A DNA stretch of 64,000 nucleotides from Paracoccus shanxieyensis (GTDB lineage: Bacteria; Pseudomonadota; Alphaproteobacteria; Rhodobacterales; Rhodobacteraceae): positions 1 to 64,000 of the forward strand of contig NZ_WMII01000018.1 in NCBI RefSeq assembly GCF_009711265.1. The letters run 5' to 3'. The first letter of the stretch is position 1. The number at the start of each line of letters is the position of its first letter. Positions 53,992-64,000 of this stretch are shown here, piece by piece. A program made the position numbers and the translations under genes. The notes under the pieces were generated by a model that was not told where the DNA came from, searched no databases, and saw only the letters and a list, made by a program, of their open reading frames with translations.

Positions 53992-55161
53992 TCAGGCGGC
54001 CAGCGGCATGCGCCGCTCGATCAGCCGGGCATAGATCGAGGCGCCGACCGGCAGAATGCCGGTGTCCAGCACGAAGCCCGGATTGTGCAGCTGAACCGTG
54101 CCCGCGTGGTGGACATAGCCATAGGCGCCGGGGATCAGCTGCAGCATGTCGGCGAAATCTTCGGACCCCATCTGCGGGACGGTCTCGATCTGGACCGCAT
54201 CAAGGCCCAGAATGTCGCCCGCCGCAGCCGCCCATTCGTCAGACAGCGCCGGGTCGTTTTCCAGAACCTCGAAGATCTCGCGGAAGGTGATCTCGACCTC
54301 GACGCCGTAGCCTAGGGCGAAGCCCGCGCAGATCTCGCGCATGCGGCGCTGCATCAGATCGCGGATCTGAGGTTTGAAGAAGCGCAGGGTTCCGGCCAGC
54401 GTGGCAGTGCCCGGCACAACATTATAGGCGCTGCCCGAATGGATCTGGGTCACCGACAGGACGCCGGTTTCCGTGGCCGACAGATTGCGCCCAAGGATGG
54501 TCTGGAACTGGCCGACCAGCGCCGAGGCCACCACCAACGGATCGGCGGCGTGATGCGGGGTCGCGCCATGGCTGCCGCGGCCCGTGACGGCAATGTCGAA
54601 GAACGAGGCCCCGGCCATTGCCGCGCCCTTGCACAGCGTCGCGCGGCCGGGCTGGCCGCTGGGCAGGTTGTGCATGCCGTAAACCTCATCCGCCGGAAAC
54701 CGCTCGAACAGCTTCTCGGCGATCATGGCGCGGGCGCCGCCCAGACCCTCTTCGGCGGGCTGGAATATCAGGACGGCGGTGCCGTCGAACTGCCGCGTCG
54801 CGGCAAGATAGCGGGCGGCGCCCAGCAGCATGGTCGTATGCCCGTCATGGCCGCAGGCATGCATCTTGCCCGCGCTTTGCGAGGCATAGGCAAGGTCCGT
54901 CGTCTCATGGATCGGCAGCGCGTCCATGTCGGCGCGCAGGCCGATCCGGCGATTGCCGCCGCCCTGACCGCGCAGGATGCCGACGACGCCGGTGACGCCG
55001 ATGCCTTCATGCACCTCGTCAAAGCCCCAGTCGCGCAGCTTTGCGGCAACGATGCCTGCGGTGCGGCTTTCCTGAAAACCGATTTCCGGGTGCGTGTGCA
55101 GGTCGCGGAAGATCGCCTCGAGTTCCGGGGCGGCGGCTTCGATCTGGGGCAATATCGGCAC
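53992..55161 (-). CDS. M20-family amidohydrolase (hippurate hydrolase/aminoacylase type)
   Basis: 389 residues starting at GTG 55161, preceded by AGGAAGACC; no ATG fits. Metal-binding motifs are MHACGHDGHTTML, FQPAEEGLGG and YGMHNLPSG, and GSEDFADML near the end. Such enzymes split N-acyl amino acids or peptides. It is the last gene of the peptide-uptake operon, behind the GntR regulator gene. Confidence 0.88.
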   Translation of the reverse strand: MPILPQIEAAAPELEAIFRDLHTHPEIGFQESRTAGIVAAKLRDWGFDEVHEGIGVTGVVGILRGQGGGNRRIGLRADMDALPIHETTDLAYASQSAGKMHACGHDGHTTMLLGAARYLAATRQFDGTAVLIFQPAEEGLGGARAMIAEKLFERFPADEVYGMHNLPSGQPGRATLCKGAAMAGASFFDIAVTGRGSHGATPHHAADPLVVASALVGQFQTILGRNLSATETGVLSVTQIHSGSAYNVVPGTATLAGTLRFFKPQIRDLMQRRMREICAGFALGYGVEVEITFREIFEVLENDPALSDEWAAAAGDILGLDAVQIETVPQMGSEDFADMLQLIPGAYGYVHHAGTVQLHNPGFVLDTGILPVGASIYARLIERRMPLAA

Positions 55162-55225
55162 GGGGTCTTCCTGTCTGTTGGGGCGTGATAAGCCAGGCCG
55201 CCCTGCGGCGTGCCGGCCGGGGCGG

Positions 55226-55915
55226 TCATTCCACCTTGGGGGGCGGTTGCCTGGCAATCCAGTCCATCAGCCGCGCGCCTTCGGTCGCGTCATGTTCCCA
55301 TGCGGCCTTGGCTGCGGCCTCGCCATCACGGGCGCGGATGGCGCCGATCAGCGGCATATGCTGGGCGATGATGTCGTCGGGGCCGGTGGCGACATGGGTG
55401 TTCGATGTGGCGATGAACAGCCGCACCTGCTGTTCCACCAGCCGGTATTGCGCGGCCAGTCTGCGATGCCCGGAACAATCGACGATGGCGCGATGCATCG
55501 CGAAATCGGCCTTGGACATCTCATGGACCACGCCGCGTTCGCAGGCCCCAAGGAACGCGTCGAATGCCGCGTCAAGCTGGGCGCGGATTTCGGGCTGGGT
55601 CCGTTCCGCCGCCAAGCGCGAGGCAAGGCTTTCAAGACTGCCGCGCAGGGTCCAGATTTCCCAGACATCGGCGGCGCTGAGCGAGGCGACATGCCAGCCG
55701 GTATAGGGCGTCTGCACGACGATGCCCTCGGCGGCCAGCCGGTGCAGCCCCATGCGCAGGGTTGACCGCGCCACGCCCAGCTGATCGGCCAACGCAATTT
55801 CGGTCAGCCGCCCGCCGGGCGCGATCTCACCCGACAGGATGAAGTCGCGGAGATTGTCGGTCACCAGCGTCTCGGTCGACTGGCGGCTGATCGGGCGGAG
55901 CTTATCAAGCGACAT
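55226..55915 (-). CDS. GntR-family regulator (FCD type)
   Basis: 229 residues. A winged helix-turn-helix (about 25-75; EIALADQLGVARSTLRMGL) and a C-terminal FCD ligand domain with metal-binding His residues (MHRAIVDCSGHRRL, HDATEGARLM) match the FadR subgroup. It lies inside the minus-strand operon between amidase and M20 genes and probably controls it, responding to a substrate or product acid. The ligand is unknown. Confidence 0.88.
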   Translation of the reverse strand: MSLDKLRPISRQSTETLVTDNLRDFILSGEIAPGGRLTEIALADQLGVARSTLRMGLHRLAAEGIVVQTPYTGWHVASLSAADVWEIWTLRGSLESLASRLAAERTQPEIRAQLDAAFDAFLGACERGVVHEMSKADFAMHRAIVDCSGHRRLAAQYRLVEQQVRLFIATSNTHVATGPDDIIAQHMPLIGAIRARDGEAAAKAAWEHDATEGARLMDWIARQPPPKVE

Positions 55916-55941
55916 GGGTATCCTCCGCGCCGGCCCTTGGC

Positions 55942-57339
55942 TCAGGGCTCGGCAATGGTGACGGCGGGCCCGCGCGCCTCGATGGCTTCGGCGGCCGCCA
56001 GAGCCACATCCTCGCGGAAACGCGGCGCGACGATCTGGATGCCGACGGGTTCCGCCTTGGCCGTCTGGCCCGTGGCAAGGGTCAGCGCGGGCATCCCGGC
56101 GACGGCAAGGCCGACCATGAGATGCTGCAATTCCCAGACGCGCTGGTAATCTTCGGGGCTGCGCAGGTCAAGATTGTCGGCAAAGGGCAAGGCCGCGGAC
56201 GGCGGCAGCAGCGTGACCGGATAGACCGCGCTGAATTCGGCCCATTTCCGCGCGATCCCGATGCGCTGTGTCAGCGCGGCGGAAAAATCGGGCATGGCGA
56301 TGCTGTCGGCCAGCGCCTTCTGGCTGGCCAGCGCCGCCAGCGCACCGGGATCGCCCTCGGCCTCCGCGGCGGCGACCATGCCCGCATAGCCATCGCCCAG
56401 CCACAGCGTCAGCTGGATGCGCGAGGCTTCGGCGATGGGCGGCACCGTGTCCACCTGATCGACCTGCCAGCCTGCATCGCGCAGCTTTTCGGCGGCGTCC
56501 AGCAGTTCAGCCACCAGCTCGGGCGCGGTCTGGGATCCATCGGGATGCAGGCATAGCGCGGCGCGCAGGGGCAGGTCCGGGCCGTGGAAGGGCACGGGGA
56601 CCGACCACGGATCGCGGGGATCGGCCTTGGCCATCGCCTGAAACCCCAGCCGCAGATCGGCGATGGACCGGGCCAGCGGTCCCGAGGTCGACATGATCTG
56701 CCCGCCGATGGTGCGGTCCGCGCCCGAAGCATTGTGCACCGCGATCCGTCCGATGGTGGGGCGCAGCCCGTGGATGCCGCAGGCATAGGCCGGGTAGCGC
56801 ACCGATCCGGCGATATCGGTGCCATGCCCGATCGCGCCGATCCCCGCCGCGGTCGCGGCCCCCGCCCCGCCGGATGACCCGCCGGGGGTCAGCGCGCGGT
56901 TGCGGGGGTTATAGGTATGGCCGTGCAGCAGGTTGTTGGTGAACCAGCGATAGCTGAACGCAGGCGTATTCGTCCGCCCCAGTAACACGGCCCCCGCCCC
57001 CAGCAGGTTCGCCACGACCGGATTGTGGCTGGGGGCGATCAGGTCTTTCTGCGCCTTGATGCCGTTCGTCGTGGCCCAGCCCTTCTGATCGACATTGACC
57101 TTGATCGTGATCGGCACGCCTGCCAGCGGGCCGGGATCGCCGCCTGCGGCAAGCACCGCATCGACCGCCTGCGCGGTTTGCAGCGTTTCCTCGGGGCGGT
57201 AATCCACCACCGCGTTGATCTTGGGGTTCACCGCCTCAAGCCGCGCAAGGGCCGAGGTGGCGACCTCGACGGCGCTGACATCGCCCGCGCGGACCATGGC
57301 GGCGATGCGGGTGGCGGGCAGGGACCACAGGTCGGTCAT
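55942..57339 (-). CDS. Amidase signature-family enzyme
   Basis: 465 residues. The Lys-Ser-Ser triad is clear: Lys80 (VPITIKVNVD), Ser155 (TPGGSSGGAGA) and nucleophile Ser179 (GTDIAGSVRYPA). The length is close to GatA, but the context is catabolic and GatB/GatC are not nearby. Such enzymes hydrolyse amide bonds of small substrates. It lies 4 bases downstream of the gamma-glutamyltransferase gene. Confidence 0.88.
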   Translation of the reverse strand: MTDLWSLPATRIAAMVRAGDVSAVEVATSALARLEAVNPKINAVVDYRPEETLQTAQAVDAVLAAGGDPGPLAGVPITIKVNVDQKGWATTNGIKAQKDLIAPSHNPVVANLLGAGAVLLGRTNTPAFSYRWFTNNLLHGHTYNPRNRALTPGGSSGGAGAATAAGIGAIGHGTDIAGSVRYPAYACGIHGLRPTIGRIAVHNASGADRTIGGQIMSTSGPLARSIADLRLGFQAMAKADPRDPWSVPVPFHGPDLPLRAALCLHPDGSQTAPELVAELLDAAEKLRDAGWQVDQVDTVPPIAEASRIQLTLWLGDGYAGMVAAAEAEGDPGALAALASQKALADSIAMPDFSAALTQRIGIARKWAEFSAVYPVTLLPPSAALPFADNLDLRSPEDYQRVWELQHLMVGLAVAGMPALTLATGQTAKAEPVGIQIVAPRFREDVALAAAEAIEARGPAVTIAEP

Positions 57340-57343
57340 CGGC

Positions 57344-58969
57344 TTAGTCCTTTTGATAGCTGGCGGGGATCGCCATCAGGTCGTCACCTTCGGCCACGGC
57401 TTCGGCCCAGGGGTGCCACGGTTCGGCCATGCCCTCAGTGATGCCGCCCGCGCGGCGGGTCGCGCCCAGCGTGGTGAAGTTGTTCGGATGCATCATCCGT
57501 TCGGTAAGCACGGTCGGAAACTCGGCCGCCAGCGCATCAAGGACCGGCTGGCCCAGCCGCATATCCGCGACGATCAGCGGCGGGGCGGACAGGTCATAGC
57601 GCGGCGCTGCGATGGCCTCTTGCAGCGTCATGCCGTAATCGGCCAGATGGATCAGCGCCTGATAGACCGCAGGCAGGATCTTGCGGCCCCCCGACCCGCC
57701 AAGGGCGGTCACCGATCCGTCCAGGCCGGACATCATCATCGGGCTGTAATTGGCCAGGGCCTTGCGGTCCGGTCCGATGGCATTGATCCGGCCGGGGCGG
57801 GGATCGAACCAGTTCACGCCGTTGTTCAGCAAGATCCCCGTCGAGGGCGACAGCACGCGCGAGCCGAACAGCGACAGCAGCGTCTGGGTCAGCGAGACCG
57901 ACATGCCATCGCGGTCGGTGACGCTCAGATGCGTGGTGCAACTGGGCAGCGTGCGTTCGGCCCGGTCTCCCAGCTTGGCAAAGCGGTGTTCCCATGCGCG
58001 GGCAAGCGCCTTGGCGCTGGCGACCACCTCCGCGGGCGAAGGCAGCGGGCCGCTGGGTTTCGGGGTCTGCGCAAGGTTGCGCAGCGCCAGCGCGACCGTC
58101 ACGCCGCCGTTCAGTTCGGGCAGCAGGTGCAAGGTATGATCGCGATAGGGTTCGGATGCGGCCTCGGTCACCACGGCGTCGAACCCCGACAGATCGTCGG
58201 TCGACAGGTATCCGCCAAGCGACTGGATGTCGGCGGCCAGCTTTTCGGCGATCTGGCCCTGATACAGCGCGCCGGGGCCTTCGGCGGCAATGCGGCGCAG
58301 CGTGGCGGCCAGTGCGGGGTTCGCCATCCGCACGACCTTCGCGCCCACGGCGGCGGGGGCCGACAGCGGCAGACCGCCGGGCAGGAACATGGCCGCCGTG
58401 GCTTCGTTGCGGATCAGCCGGGCCATGTCCTGCGCGATCCACGCGGTTGTCGCGGTATCGACGATGGGGCCGTCTTCGGCCAGCCGGATGGCCGGTGCCA
58501 CCAGATCGGCCCAAGGCAGGCGGCCAAAGCGCGCATGCGCCGCCTCCAGCCCGCGCAGCAGGCCGGGAATGCAGACCGACTTCGCGCCGATCACGTTGCG
58601 ATCCTCCAGCACCGAGGGCCAGCCGAACAGATCGCCATCCGCCCCGCCGGTCAGCGGGAAATCCGCCGGATCAAGCGTGGCGGGCGAACGCGCGCCCGCG
58701 TCGATGGCCGTGACCGGGCCGCCATCGGGTTTGACCAGCATCGCACCGACGCCGCCGATGCCGCTCATCCACGGTTCCAGCACGCCAAGCGCGAAAGAGG
58801 TGGCGATGGCGGCATCGACCGCCGAGCCGCCCTGGGCCAGAACCGCCGCACCGATCTGCGCGGCCTGCCGGTTCTGGGCGGTGACGACACCGCCTGTGCT
58901 GCGGGTCGCGGGTTTCGACAGGCTAATCGCGCGCGAGAGGTTCGGGGAACGGATGTCGGTGACGGTCAT
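57344..58969 (-). CDS. Gamma-glutamyltransferase family protein, no signal peptide
   Basis: 541 residues. The Ntn-hydrolase precursor is expected to cleave itself before Thr345 in PSCTTHLSVTD, leaving chains of about 344 and 197 residues. The N-terminus (MTVTDIRSPNLSRAI) has no hydrophobic signal, so the enzyme should be cytoplasmic, in contrast to periplasmic E. coli GGT. GSGGRKILPA and FGSRVLSP match the family. It removes gamma-glutamyl groups; the substrate here is unknown. It is flanked by amidase and M81 genes. Confidence 0.87.
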   Translation of the reverse strand: MTVTDIRSPNLSRAISLSKPATRSTGGVVTAQNRQAAQIGAAVLAQGGSAVDAAIATSFALGVLEPWMSGIGGVGAMLVKPDGGPVTAIDAGARSPATLDPADFPLTGGADGDLFGWPSVLEDRNVIGAKSVCIPGLLRGLEAAHARFGRLPWADLVAPAIRLAEDGPIVDTATTAWIAQDMARLIRNEATAAMFLPGGLPLSAPAAVGAKVVRMANPALAATLRRIAAEGPGALYQGQIAEKLAADIQSLGGYLSTDDLSGFDAVVTEAASEPYRDHTLHLLPELNGGVTVALALRNLAQTPKPSGPLPSPAEVVASAKALARAWEHRFAKLGDRAERTLPSCTTHLSVTDRDGMSVSLTQTLLSLFGSRVLSPSTGILLNNGVNWFDPRPGRINAIGPDRKALANYSPMMMSGLDGSVTALGGSGGRKILPAVYQALIHLADYGMTLQEAIAAPRYDLSAPPLIVADMRLGQPVLDALAAEFPTVLTERMMHPNNFTTLGATRRAGGITEGMAEPWHPWAEAVAEGDDLMAIPASYQKD

Positions 58970-58990
58970 TTCAGGTCTTCTCAGATCAGG

Positions 58991-60505
58991 TCAGGTCAGC
59001 GCGGCGGCGCGGGTGAAGGCGGGGCCGCCGGGCATCAGGCGCAGGCCCTCGGGCAGGTGGTGCCAGTCCCAGTCCATCGCCCGCATCCGCATCGCGCCGG
59101 GGGCGATGGCGGTCAGCAGCTTGCCGGCAATCGGCTGGAAGGCCGCGCGGAAATGCACGGCGCTTTTCACCACAAGGATGGGACAGGTCGCAGGCTCGAT
59201 CCCCAGAAACCGGAACATCTCAAGATCCGCCATCTGCGCGCGGTTGGTGACGACGGCCACGCGGGTGCCCCCGATGCGCAGGCAGGCCGAGGGACCAAGA
59301 TCCATCGCCAGCGTGCCATAATATGGCCCCGAGGTGGTCAATCTGCCGTCCGACAGCTTTTCCACCACCGCTGTCACGGTAAAGGGCCGGTCGTCGGGCA
59401 GCCCGGCATTGCCCCCCAGCGCCAGTGTCAGCGTGGCGCCTGTGCCCGCCGCATGCGCCTTGGCGGCGGCGGCCGGGTCATGGAACAGACCCAGCGCCGC
59501 GTCCGGAACATCTGCCGCGACCAGCGCGCGCAGAATGCCGGTCGTGTCGGAACTGCCGCCCGCGCCGGGATTGTCCTGCGGATCGGCAAGGATCACCGGC
59601 TGCACGCCCTGTTCGTTCAGGGCCAGCGCCTCGGCCACGGCCTCGGCCGGGTCGTAAAGGCGACCGTTGAAATCCGCCTCGGCCGCCAGCAGCGCCGCGT
59701 TCATCGCATCGGCTGCGGCTGTCGCCACCTCGGGCGTCGGGGCATGGGCCCAGACCATCGCGCCGCAATCGGGGATGTCGGCCGCCGGAAAGCCCATCGC
59801 GAATGAAAGCGTCGCGCCGGTCGCCTGCTCGATCGCTTCAAGCCGGGCGTAAAGGCCGCGCGCCGGTTCGTCATGGGTCGATTGCCAGCAGATCGGCGTC
59901 AGATAGGGGCTGCGATGCGCCACGGTCGCGAAAGGCCCGCCCTGCGCGATGCGCGCCGCCAGCACGTCATATGCGCGCCGCCCCGTGGCGGCCATGTCGG
60001 TATGCGGATAGGTGCGAAAGGCCACGGTCGCATCGGCCAGATCCAGCATCCGGGCCGAGACATTGGCATGCAGATTCAGACTGACGACGATCGGCAGATC
60101 CGGGCCGGTGACGGCGCGGACCCGCGCCAGCAGCTCGCCCTCGCCGCAGGGCTGGTGCTCGGCCACCATGGCGCCGTGCAGGTCCAGATAGATCGCATCG
60201 GCGGGCAGCGCGTCGCGGATGCCCTGAACGATTTCGTCGGCGATCTTTTCATAGGTGGATCTGACCACAAACCCCGAAGGGCAGGCAGCGCACCACAGGA
60301 TCGGCAGGATCGTGTCGCCTGCGGCCTGCGCTGCGGCGATAAAACCGGCGGCGGGCAGGTTGGCGGCGGGGTGCAGCGCGTCAAACATCGCAGCCCCCCG
60401 CGTCAGGGGCGGAAAGCCGCCGCCATGGGCAAAGGCCGCATCATCGGCGCGGCTGTCGGCGAAGGTGTTGGTTTCATGCTGGAAACCGGCAACGATGATC
60501 CGCAT
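58991..60505 (-). CDS. M81-family metallopeptidase (MlrC-like)
   Basis: 504 residues. It starts MRIIVAGFQHETNTFAD, where QHETNT holds the zinc-binding pattern, with DLHGAMV and SLNLHANVSARM further on. MlrC, the best studied member, hydrolyses a linear peptide from microcystin degradation, but many relatives act on other small peptides or amides. No MlrA or MlrB is present. The gene is one base from the transporter ATPase gene. Confidence 0.87.
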   Translation of the reverse strand: MRIIVAGFQHETNTFADSRADDAAFAHGGGFPPLTRGAAMFDALHPAANLPAAGFIAAAQAAGDTILPILWCAACPSGFVVRSTYEKIADEIVQGIRDALPADAIYLDLHGAMVAEHQPCGEGELLARVRAVTGPDLPIVVSLNLHANVSARMLDLADATVAFRTYPHTDMAATGRRAYDVLAARIAQGGPFATVAHRSPYLTPICWQSTHDEPARGLYARLEAIEQATGATLSFAMGFPAADIPDCGAMVWAHAPTPEVATAAADAMNAALLAAEADFNGRLYDPAEAVAEALALNEQGVQPVILADPQDNPGAGGSSDTTGILRALVAADVPDAALGLFHDPAAAAKAHAAGTGATLTLALGGNAGLPDDRPFTVTAVVEKLSDGRLTTSGPYYGTLAMDLGPSACLRIGGTRVAVVTNRAQMADLEMFRFLGIEPATCPILVVKSAVHFRAAFQPIAGKLLTAIAPGAMRMRAMDWDWHHLPEGLRLMPGGPAFTRAAALT

Positions 60506-60506
60506 C

Positions 60507-62135
60507 TCAGCTGACTTTCACGGCAGGTCGGAAGTTCTGGAAATCCCAATCGGGCGCCGGGGCCGCGTCGATCAGCGCGCGGGTATAGGCATGGGCCGGA
60601 TGGGCCAGCACGTCTTTTGCCGCGCCCTGTTCGACGATGCGCCCGCGCTGCATCACGACGACCGTGTTGCAGATCTGGGCGGCGACGCGCAGGTCATGGG
60701 TGATGAACAGGATGGCGATGCCGGTGCGGTCGCGGATATCCTCGAACAGCCGCAGCACCTGCGCCTGCACGGTCACATCCAGCGCCGAGACGGCCTCATC
60801 CGCGATCAGCAGATCCGGCTCCATCACCACCGCGCGCGCAATGGCCAGACGCTGGCGCTGACCGCCGGAAAACTGGTGCGGATAGCGGCTCATGACAGCG
60901 GCGGGCAGGTTCACCAGTTCCAGCGTTTCGCCCACCTTCCGGCGCGCCTCGGCCTCGGGCATGCCGTAATTGACCAGCCCCTCCATCAGCGACTGGCCGA
61001 TGGTGCGGCGCGGGTTCAATGAGCGATAGGGGTCCTGAAAGATATACTGGACCTGCTTGCGCACCGTTTTCAGGTTGCGGGCCGAGGCGATGTCGGTGCC
61101 ATTGACGATCACCGCGCCATCGGTCGGGTCGGTCAGGCGCATGACGCAGCGGGCGACGGTGGATTTGCCCGAGCCGCTTTCGCCGATGATCCCGGTGATC
61201 TCGCCCTTGCGCACGGTGAAGCCGATGCCTTGCGCCGCCATGACCGAAGGGTCGCTGAACATGCTTTTCTTGCCGTAACGCTTGTCCAGCCCGACCACTT
61301 CCAGCACCTTCGGCCCGGTGTCGACCGGATCGCGGCGGGGGATCAGACTGGGGACCGAGGCGACCAGCATCCGCGTATAGTCCTGCTGCGGATTGGTCAG
61401 GATCGCGTCGCGACTGCCGGTTTCGACCAGATCGCCGCGGTTCATCACCACGATCCGGTCGGCGATTTCCGACACCACGCCGAAATCATGGGTGACGAAG
61501 ATGACGGCGGTCTTTTCCTGCTCTTGCAGTTCCTTGATCAGATGCAGGATCTGCTTTTGCGTGGTCACGTCCAGCGCCGTCGTCGGCTCATCCGCCAGCA
61601 GAAGCCGGGGCCGCAGGATCAGCGCCATGGCGATGACGATGCGCTGGCGCTGGCCGCCCGACAACTCATGCGGATAGCTGCGATAGATGCGGTCCACATC
61701 CGGCATATGCACACGTTCCAGCATGGTCAGGACGCGCTTTTTACGCTCGGCCGGGGGCAGCTTGGTGTGCAGCCGCAGCACCTCGTCGATCTGGTCGCCG
61801 ACGGTGCGCACCGGGTTCAGTGCCGTCATCGGTTCCTGAAACACCATCGCCACCCGCGCGGCGCGCAATTCGCGCATCCGCGCCGGCGAGGCGGTCAGGA
61901 TATCTTCGCCATCCAGCAGGATTCTGCCGGCGGTGACGCGCAGCGCGTCCTTGGGCAGCAGGCCCATGATCGCCATCGAGGTGACGGATTTGCCGGACCC
62001 GGATTCGCCCACGATGCAGACGGTCTCACCCTCGGCCACGGTAAAGCCGATGTTGCGCACGATGGGTTTCGCGCCGCTGGGGATGGTATCGACGCTGACG
62101 CCTTCGACGGAGAGGACGGTTTTGGGGTCGGTCAT
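60507..62135 (-). CDS. Dipeptide/oligopeptide ABC transporter, fused double ATPase
   Basis: 542 residues with two ABC domains in one chain: Walker A GESGSGKSVTS and GESGSGKSTVA, with signatures LSGGQRQRI and FSGGQRQRL. It corresponds to DppD plus DppF of E. coli in one polypeptide, as in GsiA. It powers uptake through the two permeases encoded upstream in the operon. Confidence 0.94.
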   Translation of the reverse strand: MTDPKTVLSVEGVSVDTIPSGAKPIVRNIGFTVAEGETVCIVGESGSGKSVTSMAIMGLLPKDALRVTAGRILLDGEDILTASPARMRELRAARVAMVFQEPMTALNPVRTVGDQIDEVLRLHTKLPPAERKKRVLTMLERVHMPDVDRIYRSYPHELSGGQRQRIVIAMALILRPRLLLADEPTTALDVTTQKQILHLIKELQEQEKTAVIFVTHDFGVVSEIADRIVVMNRGDLVETGSRDAILTNPQQDYTRMLVASVPSLIPRRDPVDTGPKVLEVVGLDKRYGKKSMFSDPSVMAAQGIGFTVRKGEITGIIGESGSGKSTVARCVMRLTDPTDGAVIVNGTDIASARNLKTVRKQVQYIFQDPYRSLNPRRTIGQSLMEGLVNYGMPEAEARRKVGETLELVNLPAAVMSRYPHQFSGGQRQRLAIARAVVMEPDLLIADEAVSALDVTVQAQVLRLFEDIRDRTGIAILFITHDLRVAAQICNTVVVMQRGRIVEQGAAKDVLAHPAHAYTRALIDAAPAPDWDFQNFRPAVKVS

Positions 62136-62145
62136 CGCGCGCTCC

Positions 62146-63063
62146 TTACAGTCGTTTCGCCATGCGCGGGTCCAGCCGGTCGCGCAGCACGTCGCCCAGC
62201 AGGTTCACGCTCAGCACAGTCAGCGACACCATCAGGCCGGGATAAAGGATCAGTTCGGGCTTCAGCAGAAAGAACTGCCGGCCATCCGCCATCATGTTGC
62301 CCCAGGACGGCGTTTCGGGCGGAACCCCGGCGCCAAGGAAGCTGAGGATCGATTCCGTCATGATGGCCGAGGCAAAGATATAGGTGCCCTGCACGATCAG
62401 CGGCGCCACGGTATTGGGCAAGAGATGCCGCCAGATCATCGGCCATGTCCCGGTGCCAAGGACGGATGCGGCCTCGACATAGGCCTCATTGCGCACGCCC
62501 ATGATGACCGAGCGGACCATGCGGGCGACGCGCGGGATCTCGGGGATGGCGATGGCCACCAGCACCGTGGTCAGCGTCGCGCCCGACACGGCCACCAGCG
62601 TGATCGCCAGCAGGATGCCGGGGATCGCCATCAGCCCGTCCATGAAGCGCATCAGGATGATGTCGGCCCAGGTGAAATAGCCCGTCAGCACGCCGAAGAA
62701 CACGCCCAGCACGATCGCCAGCAGCGCCGTGCCCGCCCCCACGGCAAGCGAGATGCGCGCGCCATAGACGACGCGGGAATACAGGTCGCGGCCAAAGCTG
62801 TCGGTGCCAAGCCAGTGATCCGCGCTGATCCCCTGCAGACGCTTTGACGGGTCAAGCTGGATCGGATCGACTGTGCCCAGCAGCGGCGCCAGCAGCGCCA
62901 TCAGGATCATCAACCCCAGCACCAGCGCGGAGATCCGGGCGGGCCAGGTGGACAGAAGGCCGCCGATCATGGCCAGCACGCCACCGGGACGCTTCGCGCC
63001 CTCAAGTTCCGGCAGGGTTAGATCGGCCGGTGTGGCCTGAGTGGGTCCGGGGTCCGTGGACAT
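62146..63063 (-). CDS. ABC transporter permease, DppC type
   Basis: 305 residues from ATG 63063, preceded by CGGAGCCCGCC. After a 30-residue cytoplasmic start there are about six membrane segments, with the EAA-type loop at EIPRVARMVRSVIMGVRNEA facing the ATPase. The DppC signature GADSFG-like GTDSFGRDLYSRVVYGAR is present. It forms the heterodimeric pore with the upstream permease. Confidence 0.92.
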   Translation of the reverse strand: MSTDPGPTQATPADLTLPELEGAKRPGGVLAMIGGLLSTWPARISALVLGLMILMALLAPLLGTVDPIQLDPSKRLQGISADHWLGTDSFGRDLYSRVVYGARISLAVGAGTALLAIVLGVFFGVLTGYFTWADIILMRFMDGLMAIPGILLAITLVAVSGATLTTVLVAIAIPEIPRVARMVRSVIMGVRNEAYVEAASVLGTGTWPMIWRHLLPNTVAPLIVQGTYIFASAIMTESILSFLGAGVPPETPSWGNMMADGRQFFLLKPELILYPGLMVSLTVLSVNLLGDVLRDRLDPRMAKRL

Positions 63064-63127
63064 GGCGGGCTCCGTTTTCGTGGGTCCGTGTATGGGCCTG
63101 CCCCCGCGCATGGGGGCAGGGATCGGA

Positions 63128-64000
<873 letters not shown>

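Noticed and set aside
57215..59806. An open frame of about 860 codons on the plus strand
   Set aside because: It is antisense to the gamma-glutamyltransferase and M81 peptidase genes and lacks any recognisable domain.

Overview
The window is GC-rich DNA from an alphaproteobacterium of the Rhodobacteraceae, most likely Paracoccus or a close relative. This is inferred from a catechol siderophore gene set that fits the bis-catecholyl-spermidine and parabactin siderophores known from Paracoccus, a complete pqqABCDE operon with its quinoprotein accessory genes, and short, tightly overlapping operons. No species can be named from the sequence alone.

Region 1 (1 to about 4895) is the right end of an integrated element. 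A divergent pair (XRE repressor plus AAA/DUF4143 ATPase) faces an operon of small phage-type genes, one of them frameshifted, that ends in a tyrosine integrase. The integrase lies beside the 3' end of a tRNA-Cys gene, the probable attachment site. The left end is outside the window.

Region 2 (about 4,970 to 30,400) is mostly chromosome. It holds cyclopropane fatty acid synthase, tRNA-Gly and two membrane proteins. A siderophore locus follows (7845-13904): free-standing condensation enzyme, 2,3-dihydroxybenzoate ligase, separate aryl carrier protein, and EntC, EntB and EntA homologues. Then come a lipid kinase, a phosphoesterase, a VOC protein, an rRNA methyltransferase, a tandem pair of secreted unknown proteins, an L,D-transpeptidase, RibA, a response regulator, exonuclease III, a CnoX/Lon-N/Trm112 operon, ArgC, and an aldehyde dehydrogenase, topoisomerase IB and DUF779 group with an AcoR-like regulator.

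Region 3 (30,400 to 46,565) centres on PQQ. A very large alpha-2-macroglobulin and a metallo-hydrolase are divergent from pqqABCDE. Downstream are a SoxYZ-like carrier, a response regulator / FIST sensor / hybrid histidine kinase module, two secreted unknowns and an SDR protein that lacks the usual catalytic Tyr and Lys. The FIST-kinase-regulator arrangement beside pqq recalls the NosP/NahK/Erb region of pseudomonads. A PQQ enzyme whose membrane part is a separate gene lies further on (51,424-53,678).

Region 4 (46,600 to 51,290) is a tandem glycine riboswitch followed by gcvT-gcvH-gcvP and a strong terminator.

Region 5 (53,739 to the right edge) begins with tRNA-Ala and continues with a long minus-strand operon: dipeptide-type ABC transporter (two permeases and a fused double ATPase), M81 peptidase, gamma-glutamyltransferase without signal peptide, amidase, GntR regulator and M20 amidohydrolase. 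It reads as import and cytoplasmic breakdown of a peptide, possibly gamma-glutamyl, whose identity is unknown.
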